Origin: an uncultured Gemmatimonadales bacterium
Lineage (GTDB): Bacteria; Gemmatimonadota; Gemmatimonadetes; JACCXV01; JAHWKZ01
Assembly (NCBI GenBank): GCA_947259315.1
Contig: CAMYLR010000005.1
Coordinates: forward strand, 1-23,148
Length of the DNA stretch: 23,148 bases
Direction: 5' to 3'
The notes under the pieces were generated by a model that worked only from the letters and a program-made list of their open reading frames with translations, was not told the DNA's origin and did not search any database. How positions within the stretch are numbered: the first letter of the stretch is position 1; every line of letters starts with the position of its first letter. Of the stretch, positions 6,549 to 14,472 are shown one piece after another. Made by a program: the position numbers and the translations under genes.

Positions 6549-8254
6549 TCGAGACCCCCTATGCTGGGCTGCACCGCTGCCGGCTCACCCTCTGTGGTTC
6601 TCGCGATGCGACCTATACGATCCGGTACACCGATCAAGTGGTAGAGAGCCAACCCGCGATCCTTGTGGGCCGCTGGCTGTCCGATCACTTCACGCCGAAT
6701 CACCGGCGGCAGAGCGGAAATCTCACCCGGCGACGAGATGACCACCATCTCCCGCCGGCGAAAACGTTCCAGCTCAGTTATTACTTCAGACTCAGATCGC
6801 AACATCCTTACCGGAAGTCGACCGTGGTAAACGTAGGGTTCAGGGGCCACGTTCCAAGTGAAGATCGTCTCCCGCGGAAACGTTAGCATCGCGGCCGAGC
6901 GCCCCAACTGGGCTAGACCCGGTCGATCCTTCGTCCACGCCTGGATCGAGGCGCCCAGAGTCCAGAAGCCGACAAAAAAGAGTGTCACGATACCATAAAC
7001 ACTCACCAGGGCGTTGGGCTTGCATCGAGTTGTTGCCATGGTCGCGAGGCCAAGCACCAGCGAGAGAATCAGCAGCGCTCGGGCCCGAGAGACGACGCCG
7101 TCTGGAAGGTCAGGAACCCTGCCCGCCATCGAGAGCAAGATCACCAAGCCAGCCGCGACGAGCATCCAGTACCCAGGGCCGACCCAGGCGATCGCTCGAC
7201 GTGCCCGACTCCACGCTTCCGGCGTCGACACGATTCTCATCGTTCCCGCGGCGATCAGAAGCAACGCCGGTGCGATAACGGGAAGCAGATAGAACACTCT
7301 CTGTTTCGGTCCCAAACTCAAGACCACGATCGTGACGGCGATAACCAACGCCAATAATCGCGACGCTTGCGCCTTCTGGCCCCCTCGCCAATCCACCGCA
7401 AATAGACACGGCAGCAAGACGAACCAGGGGATCAGGAGTTGTGGGAACCGGTAGGCGTAGTCGAAGGCGATCCCGTCGATTCTCAACAGGCTGCCCGCGA
7501 GCTGAGTCCCAGCAAGCCCGTCACCGTCCAATTGGTGGTGCAAGATCCACCACCACGGCACGGTCAAGCCCAAGTAGACGCCGATGCCCGCTACGGGCCG
7601 AATCCAGCGCATCGCGCTGGCCCTCGGGATCTTTTCGATAACGATCCACAACGCAAACGCCAACAAGAACATCGCCGGGACCTGCGGTCCCTTGGTTAGC
7701 GTCGCCAGCGCGAAGCTCCCCCACCCAATGAGCGGCGCGAGCACTACCCGCTCTCCATCCTTGACGATCAGCGAGCCATAAAGAAAAGCGGCCAAGCCCA
7801 GACCACACCAAAACGCGTACAGCATGTCAGAACGCGCGTTGTGCGTGTACGAGAAGAAGGCCAGCGAGCTGACCAACATGCAGCCCGCCATGAGCGATGC
7901 GCGCCGATCGTACAAGCGAGCACCGATCCAAAGGACGACCGCCACGAGGCCGAACCCTGCGAGCCCGGAAGGTAGACGGCCGTGTCGTGGCTCGAGATAA
8001 CCGACATCACCCGAGAGTCTGCCGGCAACAGCGGTCAACCAATAGCTCAGCGGTGGCTTGCGGAGTCGCGGCTCCCCGTTGAAGTACGGGACGACCCAGT
8101 CTCCGCGCTGACCCATCTCGTGCGCTGTCTGGACGACATATGTCTCATGCGTTTCCAGCGGCGCCAGGTTGAGCTCGCGAGTCGCCAGCAGCAGAGCGCC
8201 GGTTAGCAAGACAGCCCCGCCGAGCCGCCACGCGCTTGGACTCAGGTCTGACAC
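6545..8254 (-). CDS. GT39/ArnT-like polyprenyl-phosphate-sugar glycosyltransferase
   Basis: This is a 569-residue polytopic inner-membrane enzyme with around a dozen hydrophobic segments. The first periplasmic loop after helix 1 holds an acidic pair in LAPLETHETYVVQTAHEM, at the place of the catalytic Asp/Glu of ArnT/PMT-type GT-C enzymes, followed by the family signature PRLRKPPLSYWL (about residues 62-73). Such enzymes take a sugar from a polyprenyl-phosphate carrier and attach it to lipid A or a protein in the periplasm. The C-terminal 120 residues form a smaller soluble domain after the last helix. Spacing is 10 bases from the LAB_N gene upstream, and there is a four-base overlap with the epimerase gene downstream. 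The context favours lipid A or another envelope glycolipid as acceptor. Confidence 0.85.
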   Translation of the reverse strand: MSDLSPSAWRLGGAVLLTGALLLATRELNLAPLETHETYVVQTAHEMGQRGDWVVPYFNGEPRLRKPPLSYWLTAVAGRLSGDVGYLEPRHGRLPSGLAGFGLVAVVLWIGARLYDRRASLMAGCMLVSSLAFFSYTHNARSDMLYAFWCGLGLAAFLYGSLIVKDGERVVLAPLIGWGSFALATLTKGPQVPAMFLLAFALWIVIEKIPRASAMRWIRPVAGIGVYLGLTVPWWWILHHQLDGDGLAGTQLAGSLLRIDGIAFDYAYRFPQLLIPWFVLLPCLFAVDWRGGQKAQASRLLALVIAVTIVVLSLGPKQRVFYLLPVIAPALLLIAAGTMRIVSTPEAWSRARRAIAWVGPGYWMLVAAGLVILLSMAGRVPDLPDGVVSRARALLILSLVLGLATMATTRCKPNALVSVYGIVTLFFVGFWTLGASIQAWTKDRPGLAQLGRSAAMLTFPRETIFTWNVAPEPYVYHGRLPVRMLRSESEVITELERFRRREMVVISSPGEISALPPVIRREVIGQPAAHKDRGLALYHLIGVPDRIGRIARTTEGEPAAVQPSIGGLE

Positions 8255-8264
8255 CGAGACCCCG

Positions 8265-8561
8265 CTAGGTCACCTGAGAGCCAACGGCTCCCACGCGACC
8301 CCGTTCTTCGCGTTGTATCAGCACGAGGTTTCGGATGTAGATGAACAACCCGGTCGACTGCCCTATGATGAACACCGGGTCCTCGCGCCAGATCGCGTAC
8401 GACAGGATCACTACGCTGCCCATAATCGAGAAGTACCAGAACGCACGCGGGATCACGCTTCTCCCTACTCGCTCACTGGCGACCCACTGCACGACGAAGC
8501 GAAGGAAAAAGCACGCCTGGCCAGCCAGGCCGATCGCGATCCAGGTTTGAGAGGAGATCAC
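8265..8561 (-). CDS. stand-alone LAB_N (lipid-A-disaccharide synthase N-terminal domain) membrane protein
   Basis: This small membrane protein of 98 residues matches the LAB_N family: QACFFLRFVVQWVASER, then IPRAFWYFSIMGSVVILSYA, then DPVFIIGQSTGLFIYIRNL. These give three hydrophobic helices in the standard order. A longer reading from 8666 is possible, but its first 35 residues are low-complexity and overlap the glycosyltransferase. The GTG at 8559-8561 overlaps the TGA of that gene (GTGA) and directly precedes the conserved part, so I use it. The domain is named after its fusion to LpxB in some bacteria, but here it stands alone between a polyprenyl-phosphate glycosyltransferase and a GT39 enzyme. 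A role in moving the lipid-linked sugar across the membrane is an inference from position and topology. Confidence 0.85.
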   Translation of the reverse strand: MISSQTWIAIGLAGQACFFLRFVVQWVASERVGRSVIPRAFWYFSIMGSVVILSYAIWREDPVFIIGQSTGLFIYIRNLVLIQREERGRVGAVGSQVT

Positions 8562-9322
8562 AGCCAGGCCCCGAGACGCGCAGTTGTCGGGGCTTCCTTG
8601 GTCTGATACTGGATCTTGCGCCGAAGTAGCCTGCGGACCATCAGCAGATCCGCCAACCCGCACCACAATCGATTGTTGATCCCATACTTGGACTGGCCGG
8701 TGATGCGGGGTCGGTGATTGACGGCCAACTCGTCAATCGTGTAGCCGCCAGCACGAACGAGCGTCGGTAGAAACCGGTGCATCCCCTCGAACCGTACCAC
8801 GCCCAGGAGCGCCTCCTTGGGAAGCAACCGGGTCGAGCAGCCGACGTCGGTGATCTCGTCGCCCAACACCCGGTTCCGGACTTCGTTGGCGATCCGAGAT
8901 GCGGCTCTCTTGATCCACCCATCTGCCCGATCGATGCGGATACCAGTAACGCCATCACATTTCCGCCTTGTGATGACCTCCCACATGCGCGGGATATCTC
9001 TGGGATCGTTCTGGCCATCTGCATCGAGCGTTGCGATCCAATCGCCGAATGCCGCCTCGGCGCCGGCAATCATGGCGGTCGACTGGCCGTAGTTGCGATC
9101 GAACGTCACGACCTGAACGCGTGAGTCGAGATCCGCGAGTTGAGCTAGAGTGCGCGGACCAGCGTCACGGGAGCCGTCGTCGACATAGACGACCTCCCAA
9201 CCCACGTCGAGAGCGGCCATCGCGTCGACGATCTCGGCATGCAAGCGCGGCAGATTTTCGGCCTCATCGAGGAGGGGGACGACGACAGATACGATGACCG
9301 GGTCGTACACCACCGGGACCAT
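8558..9322 (-). CDS. GT2 polyprenyl-phosphate glycosyltransferase (DPM1/ArnC/RgtE-like)
   Basis: This 254-residue GT-A fold enzyme transfers a sugar from a nucleotide sugar to a polyprenyl phosphate at the cytoplasmic face. Visible motifs are VSVVVPLLDEAENL (residues 11-24), VDDGSRD (47-53) and the metal-binding DADGQNDP (100-107, DxD at 100-102). Further on are RNRVLGDEITDVGCSTRLLP and a basic C-terminal NHRPRITGQSKYG motif typical of the dolichyl-phosphate-mannose-synthase branch. It lacks the two long C-terminal transmembrane helices of ArnC/GtrB and so resembles the soluble DPM1 type. The start is ATG 9320-9322, with a purine-rich GGAGGGGAGG upstream at slightly long spacing. It is the first gene of the operon, and its TGA overlaps the LAB_N start. 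Confidence 0.88.
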   Translation of the reverse strand: MVPVVYDPVIVSVVVPLLDEAENLPRLHAEIVDAMAALDVGWEVVYVDDGSRDAGPRTLAQLADLDSRVQVVTFDRNYGQSTAMIAGAEAAFGDWIATLDADGQNDPRDIPRMWEVITRRKCDGVTGIRIDRADGWIKRAASRIANEVRNRVLGDEITDVGCSTRLLPKEALLGVVRFEGMHRFLPTLVRAGGYTIDELAVNHRPRITGQSKYGINNRLWCGLADLLMVRRLLRRKIQYQTKEAPTTARLGAWL

Positions 9323-9432
9323 GCTCCGTCGCGCCTCCCCTCCAAGCAGTAGTAACGCTTACTTATAGAGGGAGCGCCTGACGACGAGAGTTTGTGGCGT
9401 TGGTTTGGAGTGTCTTGGAGTCGTGAGAACGC

Positions 9433-10167
9433 TTAGAACTCGATCCGGTAAAACTCTCCATCCTGGTCAAACTCGTTCTGCAAGACCCTGGAACCCCGCT
9501 TGGCAAAGACGGTGCGCGTGCCGACTCGAATCACGATTTGCGACAGGTTGTCGGGCAGTGTGATCCGGTAGCTGGCGGTCGCGTTTTGGTTCTCGACTTG
9601 GATCGATCGATCCCCGACCGCGAAGCCGATCGGGTCACCGCGGACCTCGATTCTGGCGCTGTCGGTCTCAATCAGCCGCATCTCGATCGAACCGCTGGGC
9701 TGTCCGGCCTCGAAAACGACCTCAATCGCCCCGTCGGGGGTCATCGCCACGCCGGTTTGAGCATCCCACGGCTCTAAGGGAGCTATCGGTTCGGACGACT
9801 CGGTCCCGAGCTCCTCGAGCAGATTCTGGACGATCGTTCGCACCGGCGATCCAGGAATAGCGGCCGCCACAACCGTCGCCACAACCAGACCCGCGACCGA
9901 GGCCGCCCAAGCGATTCCACGCGGTGCCTTGCGGGTCGGGATATGCCGACGCTGAGCGATCTCGATCAGCTGGTCAGCAGATATCGCGGGTGGAGACTCG
10001 TCGAGCGCCGTCAGCAGCTGCCCCGTTTCGCGAAACACGGACCTCATCGTCTCCAACCGTGCCGCGCATTGCTCACACCCCGCAATATGCGCCCGAAGGC
10101 TCTCGTCCTCGTTCCCGCTCAGCTCCCCATCGAGCAGCGCTTGCAGTTCGCCGTCATGCAGATGCAT
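9433..10167 (-). CDS. zinc-finger anti-sigma factor with one transmembrane helix
   Basis: This membrane-bound regulator holds the neighbouring ECF sigma factor inactive. The N-terminal ZAS-type domain has H27-x3-C31-x2-C34 (HIAGCEQC). A single transmembrane helix lies at about residues 84-104. The periplasmic part (105-244) ends in a beta-rich domain (GSIEMRLIETDSARIEVRG, then a Gln/Asn-rich stretch and RITLPDNLSQ). I chose the ATG at 10165-10167, since GAGGAG stands seven bases upstream. A start at 10188 is possible but poorly placed. It overlaps the end of the sigma gene by 14 bases, as expected for a coupled sigma/anti-sigma pair. The C-terminal domain is not one I can name; it is presumably the signal-sensing part. 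Confidence 0.86.
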   Translation of the reverse strand: MHLHDGELQALLDGELSGNEDESLRAHIAGCEQCAARLETMRSVFRETGQLLTALDESPPAISADQLIEIAQRRHIPTRKAPRGIAWAASVAGLVVATVVAAAIPGSPVRTIVQNLLEELGTESSEPIAPLEPWDAQTGVAMTPDGAIEVVFEAGQPSGSIEMRLIETDSARIEVRGDPIGFAVGDRSIQVENQNATASYRITLPDNLSQIVIRVGTRTVFAKRGSRVLQNEFDQDGEFYRIEF

Positions 10168-10690
10168 CGACCATCTCCTCATAAGCACGCTGAAAAGCCA
10201 GCGTCGCGCGGCTGATCAGTTTTCCGACTCCGGCTTCGCCATAATCGAGGGCCCGCGCGATCTCGCGATAGGTATAGCCTTCATGACGCAGCAACAGAGC
10301 TTGCTGGTCGCGGACCGAAAGCGTCGCCAGAGCCTTTCGGACGCGCCGCTTCCGCTCGTCAGCCTCCAACCGTTCTACCGGATCGGAGCTGGTGTCCTCG
10401 TATAGCCGATCCGCCTTGGCTTCCAATAGCTCCCGCCTCCTGCCCGTACGCCGGTGGGCATCGCGAAACAAGTTGTTCGACACCGTCACCAGCCATGCTC
10501 TCGGGTCATCGGGTAATTCACCTCGTTGGTACAACCTCACAAAGGACTCCTGGGCGATGTCCGCGGCCGTCGCTGGGTCCCCGCATAGCCGATTCACATA
10601 GCGGAACAGCGACTGGAACCGCGCCTCAAAGACATCCCGAAAAGCGCGCTCGAATGTTTCATCCCGTTTCACGTCCCGGCGCTCACTCAC
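10154..10690 (-). CDS. ECF-type RNA polymerase sigma factor
   Basis: This is a 178-residue sigma-70 family factor with only regions 2 and 4. Region 2 covers about residues 24-92 (ARFQSLFRYVNRLCGDPATA, DIAQESFVRLYQR, then DDPRAWLVTVSNNLFRDAHR, which contacts the -10 element). Region 4 covers about 110-168 (LSVRDQQALLLRHEGYTYRE, then IARALDYGEAGVGKLISRA, a helix-turn-helix for the -35 element). The start is a GTG at 10688-10690; a second GTG (residue 7) is an alternative. The gene overlaps the anti-sigma gene by 14 bases and lies 95 bases downstream of the TonB receptor gene on the same strand, so all three may share a transcript. The target promoter is not identified. Confidence 0.92.
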   Translation of the reverse strand: MSERRDVKRDETFERAFRDVFEARFQSLFRYVNRLCGDPATAADIAQESFVRLYQRGELPDDPRAWLVTVSNNLFRDAHRRTGRRRELLEAKADRLYEDTSSDPVERLEADERKRRVRKALATLSVRDQQALLLRHEGYTYREIARALDYGEAGVGKLISRATLAFQRAYEEMVDASA

Positions 10691-10785
10691 TCCCAGGAGA
10701 CCCGGTTCACAAATGGAACGCTTGACTCTTCAGATATGTGGCGATACGAGTAGGATTTTGCCCAGGCTAAACCGCGGCTCGGCGA

Positions 10786-13095
10786 TCAGAAGCTCCACTC
10801 CAGGCCAAATGTGGCCGACGCCGGGAGAAGATCCAGACCGCGGCGCTCGAACTCCGACGGGGTAACCCCGTATCCGATAAAGTTGTCACGGCCCAGCACA
10901 TTGGTTACGTCGAGGTAGGCCATAACCGAGCCCGAAAGCCCGAGCAACGAGGGGTTCCATTCCCGGCGGATACCGACGTCCAACCGAACGTAGGCCGGCA
11001 ACCGTTCGTCGTTTACCGTCTCCGAGACCCGAAGCGGTGTTCCGCTGAACTCGACCTCGCCGCTCAATCGATCAAACGTCTCCCAGTCAAAACCCTCCTG
11101 GATCGGGCTGGTGGGCCGACCCGCCGCCGCCTGGAAAGCGGTGCGCACCTTGGTTTGCGGGGTGAGACGGTAGGAGGCTGCCGCAATCACCGACCGCCGT
11201 CGTTCAAAACCAGGGTTGTAAGTGATATCGCCGGTCCGCCGCTCGATCCTACTCCATTCGATGATCGCCTCAGCGTCGACTCGATCGCCCCTGTAGAACA
11301 GCGCCGCACCCGTACCGATCGCCCGCCCCTTCCCCTGTTCGAACCCGTCGACTGCGAACGGCTGGGCTGTCACGGGCGCCACGAGAACCAGGTCGTCGAG
11401 CCACCGAACGTGTCCATCAACCGTCAGGAGAAGACGATCCGACAGCCGGGCCTCCAACGCAGCGGTCAACTGGTCGGAACGCCCTACCGGCACGTTCTCA
11501 GTATCGGCCGTGACCAATGGCTCAGCTCCAAAGGCCGCGGTAAGGAGCGATTCCTCGTTGCGAAGCGACTGTACGTACTGATGGACTCGTGCGTATCCAC
11601 CCGAGAGAGTGATCCTCGCATCGGGCCGGTAGTGAACCGACAACCGCGGTTCGAGCGCCACGCCATGACCATCGGCAAAGACGGCGCGCATTCCGTTGTT
11701 GACGATCCAGTGATCGCGCGCGATCCAGCGGTGCTCGACGTACGTCGACACCATCTTTTGGTTCGATCGCAGGTCCAAAACGGCGTCCGCATCAGCCAAG
11801 CTCAGCGCTGTCTCGCTGGTCAACGGATCGGCGACGTATTTGGAGGACAGCGCCTCGACCGTGATCCCGGCTCGCCCTACCGTCTCGGACCGCACCCACG
11901 AGACGTCACCCGACGCCCCCCAGTGTTTGAGCCCATTGACGGTCTGGTAGCGCGCGGAGTTGGTGCCCCAGTGAATGTCCGAGTTCGTCGTCGAGCGCCA
12001 GAGTTGAAAACGGATCTCGGACGTGTCGTCTGACGAGCGAGTCCATGCGATGGCGTTAGTCGATGCCGACCACAGGGCGCTGTTCCTCGCGGCTTGATCT
12101 TCTTCCGCGACGAGAGACTCGTCGATCACGTTTGCAAAGAGCCAGTTATCTGAGGTGAGCGAGACGACGTCGAAGCGGCCCCCCAGCGCATCGATCGATA
12201 CCTTGCCGAGCACGTCGTCGAAACCACTCGTGCGTCCTTTGTCGAGGAACGGGCCCCGCCGGAACAGGTCGTACCTCGTTCGACGACCGCCAACCAGCAC
12301 CCCGCCGGTGTTGCCCGGCATCGGCGAATCAACCGTCATACGGAAATCAGCCAGCCCCGCACCACCCTGGACCCGCAACCCATTCTGACCGGGCACCGGC
12401 GTCTCGACATCCACTACGCTCGATAGCCGGCCACCGTACCGTGCCGGGAACACGCCGGTGTGGACTGCGACCTCCGACACCGCGTCGGGGCTGATCGCGG
12501 ACATGACCCCGCTCGTGTGGTAGGGGTTGTATACCGGGACTCCGTCCAACAGGATCAGGTTCTGGTCAGCCGAGCCACCACGCACGTGAAGCTGGGTCGG
12601 CGACTCTTCGGCCATATCGATGCCAGGGACGATCGACAGGATCTCGAGAACATCGGGCTGGCGGGCCAGCGGGTCGGACCAGAGCACCTCGCCGGCCAAC
12701 ACCCTCGAGCCGATCTCGGGTAATCCAGTGGGCTCGAGAACCTCGCCCGGATCGAGCAACGACGCGTAGGCGAGCGCCGAGATCTCGGGGAACACAATGA
12801 AGCGGGTTCGCAATCGAACGTCCAGGCTAAGCGAACCGTCGTGCGGCACGGTGATCTGTAGCTCGAGGGGGTGATAACCGAACTGGGAGAACCGGATCTT
12901 GTACTCGCCCGGTTCGAGGCCTTCGATCTGGTAGGCGCCGGTCGAGTCCGACCACGCCACCACGTCCTCAGCCGGGATCTCGATCCGCACGCCGCCGACC
13001 GCTTCGTAGCGGTCGGACTCGATCGTCCCGTGAACGGAACCGTCCCCCGGAGGGGGCCCGAGGGACATCACGGCTATGAGCGCAAGCCTGATCAT
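10786..13095 (-). CDS. TonB-dependent outer membrane receptor with N-terminal carboxypeptidase-regulatory-like domain
   Basis: This is a 769-residue outer membrane beta-barrel importer. The start ATG at 13093-13095 begins a signal peptide (MIRLALIAVMSLG); an ATG at 13137 would add 14 residues without a plausible leader. Residues about 18-97 form a CarboxypepD_reg-like beta domain (GSVHGTIESDRYEAVGGV, then GAYQIEGLEPGEYKIRFSQF). A plug domain follows at about 130-250 (ILSIVPGI, QLHVRGGSADQNLILLDGVP, VYNPYHTSGVMSAISPDAV, ARYGGRLSSVVDVET). The rest is a barrel ending in the aromatic C-terminus FGLEWSF. No STN signalling domain is present, so it does not look like a FecA-type transducer. The ligand is unknown. 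It is followed by an ECF sigma factor and an anti-sigma factor. Confidence 0.9.
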   Translation of the reverse strand: MIRLALIAVMSLGPPPGDGSVHGTIESDRYEAVGGVRIEIPAEDVVAWSDSTGAYQIEGLEPGEYKIRFSQFGYHPLELQITVPHDGSLSLDVRLRTRFIVFPEISALAYASLLDPGEVLEPTGLPEIGSRVLAGEVLWSDPLARQPDVLEILSIVPGIDMAEESPTQLHVRGGSADQNLILLDGVPVYNPYHTSGVMSAISPDAVSEVAVHTGVFPARYGGRLSSVVDVETPVPGQNGLRVQGGAGLADFRMTVDSPMPGNTGGVLVGGRRTRYDLFRRGPFLDKGRTSGFDDVLGKVSIDALGGRFDVVSLTSDNWLFANVIDESLVAEEDQAARNSALWSASTNAIAWTRSSDDTSEIRFQLWRSTTNSDIHWGTNSARYQTVNGLKHWGASGDVSWVRSETVGRAGITVEALSSKYVADPLTSETALSLADADAVLDLRSNQKMVSTYVEHRWIARDHWIVNNGMRAVFADGHGVALEPRLSVHYRPDARITLSGGYARVHQYVQSLRNEESLLTAAFGAEPLVTADTENVPVGRSDQLTAALEARLSDRLLLTVDGHVRWLDDLVLVAPVTAQPFAVDGFEQGKGRAIGTGAALFYRGDRVDAEAIIEWSRIERRTGDITYNPGFERRRSVIAAASYRLTPQTKVRTAFQAAAGRPTSPIQEGFDWETFDRLSGEVEFSGTPLRVSETVNDERLPAYVRLDVGIRREWNPSLLGLSGSVMAYLDVTNVLGRDNFIGYGVTPSEFERRGLDLLPASATFGLEWSF

Positions 13096-13137
13096 AGTTT
13101 CCGCTCTTCGGAATATCGCGGCAGGCGCTGCATCCAT

Positions 13138-13516
13138 TCAGTTTACCGGACCGCGCCCAACCTGTCTATCCGAAGTCCCCTACGAGTAGCTGTAGAAGTG
13201 GTCAATTCCTGGATTTCAGGCCTCCAGAAACGACTCCGACATATGCACTTCGGCCATGACTCACGGCTTCTACAGTGGGAACGTATGACCGCATGCAAAT
13301 GTGGCGAGAAGCCCGCTCAAGCGGAGGTCGGACCAGGGTTGGCGGGCAACTCGCCACGAGGGCGGGCGCTGGATGGGCCCGTTGCAGGGCATCGGGACCC
13401 ACCCGTTGTAGCGCCCTAGGTACCCTGAGTGAGCGTCAGGGTCCTACGGGATCTGCTACTTGGGGAACGATCCGCTACAGTGGGTTGTGGCGCGACTCGC
13501 GTGACGTGGCAGAGCC
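13138..13516. other. about 380-base region without a convincing gene
   Basis: This stretch lies upstream of the TonB receptor gene and beyond the 3' end of the FkbM gene. Both strands have short open frames, but none has a recognisable domain, leader or good ribosome-binding site. It holds a perfect 7-bp hairpin, ACCCTGA (13422-13428) and TCAGGGT (13436-13442) with a 7-base loop and no T-tract. It also holds a 9-bp inverted pair, CTGTAGAAG (13190-13198) and CTTCTACAG (13267-13275). It should contain the receptor's promoter; I cannot identify -35/-10 elements with confidence. Confidence 0.5.
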
Positions 13517-14314
13517 TTAGCGTTGGCGACGCAAGGCCTCCAGAACCGTAGGTTTGACCCACAGGGCATCAGCCTGGACGGCCTTACCGCTGTCGTTGTG
13601 TAGACACGGATAGATGTCTCGAAGGACGAAACCGAACTCTGTCGTCAACCGCTCGTGGACCGCACCAAAGTCCGTTTGCCCGCTGTACATGGGAGACAGC
13701 ATCACCTCGCTGTAGAACGCAATTACGCGTTCGCGCATTGTCTCTCGGCCGCCTTCGATCAGGAGCCCCTCCGCGCCCTGCACGTCTGCCTTGAGTACCA
13801 AGCGTCCGCGCGGGATTTCTCTGGCTGCCCACTCGTCGAGCGTGGTCGTTCGTACTTCGATTCGCCTCACGTGAGTGCTCTCTTCTCCGAAAGATTCCTC
13901 GTTCTCCGCATCATTGTCGAGGAGCGAGTTTGTCTGCTCATCGACGTTGCAGAAGAATTCATGAACCCCGCTCTCGTTCGAAAGCGCCACGTTGTGGAGA
14001 ATCACCTGGTTCGATCCGCCAAACCGCTGTTGGAGTTGCTGAAACGACTCCGGAGTGGGCTCGAAACCATGGACGGGTATCGATCCAAGCTCATCGAGAT
14101 AACGGACAATAGTACTCCCCTCGTGACTCCCGACATCGAGGATCGCTGCGGGACGCAGCAATCGGCAGATCCTCACGATCTCGCCGTACGCGTCCGGCAC
14201 GTTGAAGGCGCTTTTTATTCTCCGCGCTAGACGACGCTGGGGGCCTCGCGTGAGCTCGTGTGCGGTCAGTGCTCCGTGCGCCCTATAGAGGATTCGGGAT
14301 ATGGGAGTGCCCAT
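13517..14314 (-). CDS. FkbM family methyltransferase
   Basis: This 265-residue SAM-dependent methyltransferase is of the FkbM family, which often O-methylates sugars of surface polysaccharides or natural products. SAM motif I is AILDVGSHEGS (residues 57-67) and the second-strand motif is GFEPTPES (83-90). The family signature LKADVQGAEGLLIEGG (174-189) is clear and close to the usual LKIDVQGAE. The TTTLDEWA segment before it is also typical. The ATG at 14312-14314 has no clear Shine-Dalgarno. The gene stands alone on the minus strand, with the cupin gene divergent 158 bases away. Given the glycan genes at 5544-9322, an envelope sugar is a reasonable but unproven substrate. Confidence 0.88.
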   Translation of the reverse strand: MGTPISRILYRAHGALTAHELTRGPQRRLARRIKSAFNVPDAYGEIVRICRLLRPAAILDVGSHEGSTIVRYLDELGSIPVHGFEPTPESFQQLQQRFGGSNQVILHNVALSNESGVHEFFCNVDEQTNSLLDNDAENEESFGEESTHVRRIEVRTTTLDEWAAREIPRGRLVLKADVQGAEGLLIEGGRETMRERVIAFYSEVMLSPMYSGQTDFGAVHERLTTEFGFVLRDIYPCLHNDSGKAVQADALWVKPTVLEALRRQR

Positions 14315-14472
14315 TACGGCAGTCTAATTCTATACCGTCGTGGTGGTCCAACTCTGAGTCACCGTTTGAACCAACGTGAGTGTCAACTCGCTCGATTGCG
14401 GGACGGTATAGGATAACCTATTATTTTCTGGTTCCAACAATTCGTACTCTGGGCCCCAGCCGGAGGTGAGCA

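Noticed and set aside
8562-8666. 35-codon N-terminal extension of the LAB_N gene
   Set aside because: It overlaps the glycosyltransferase 3' end, has no conserved residues, and the GTGA overlap at 8558-8561 gives a better start directly before the domain.
11155-12033. 292-codon plus-strand open frame inside the TonB receptor gene
   Set aside because: The translation is Arg/Pro/His-rich and lacks any domain, as expected for an antisense frame of a GC-rich gene; the receptor is complete on the other strand.
12871-13419. 182-codon plus-strand open frame running into the gap before 13517
   Set aside because: Its first half is antisense to the receptor's leader and regulatory domain; its second half has no recognisable feature. 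A real short gene in the gap cannot be fully excluded.
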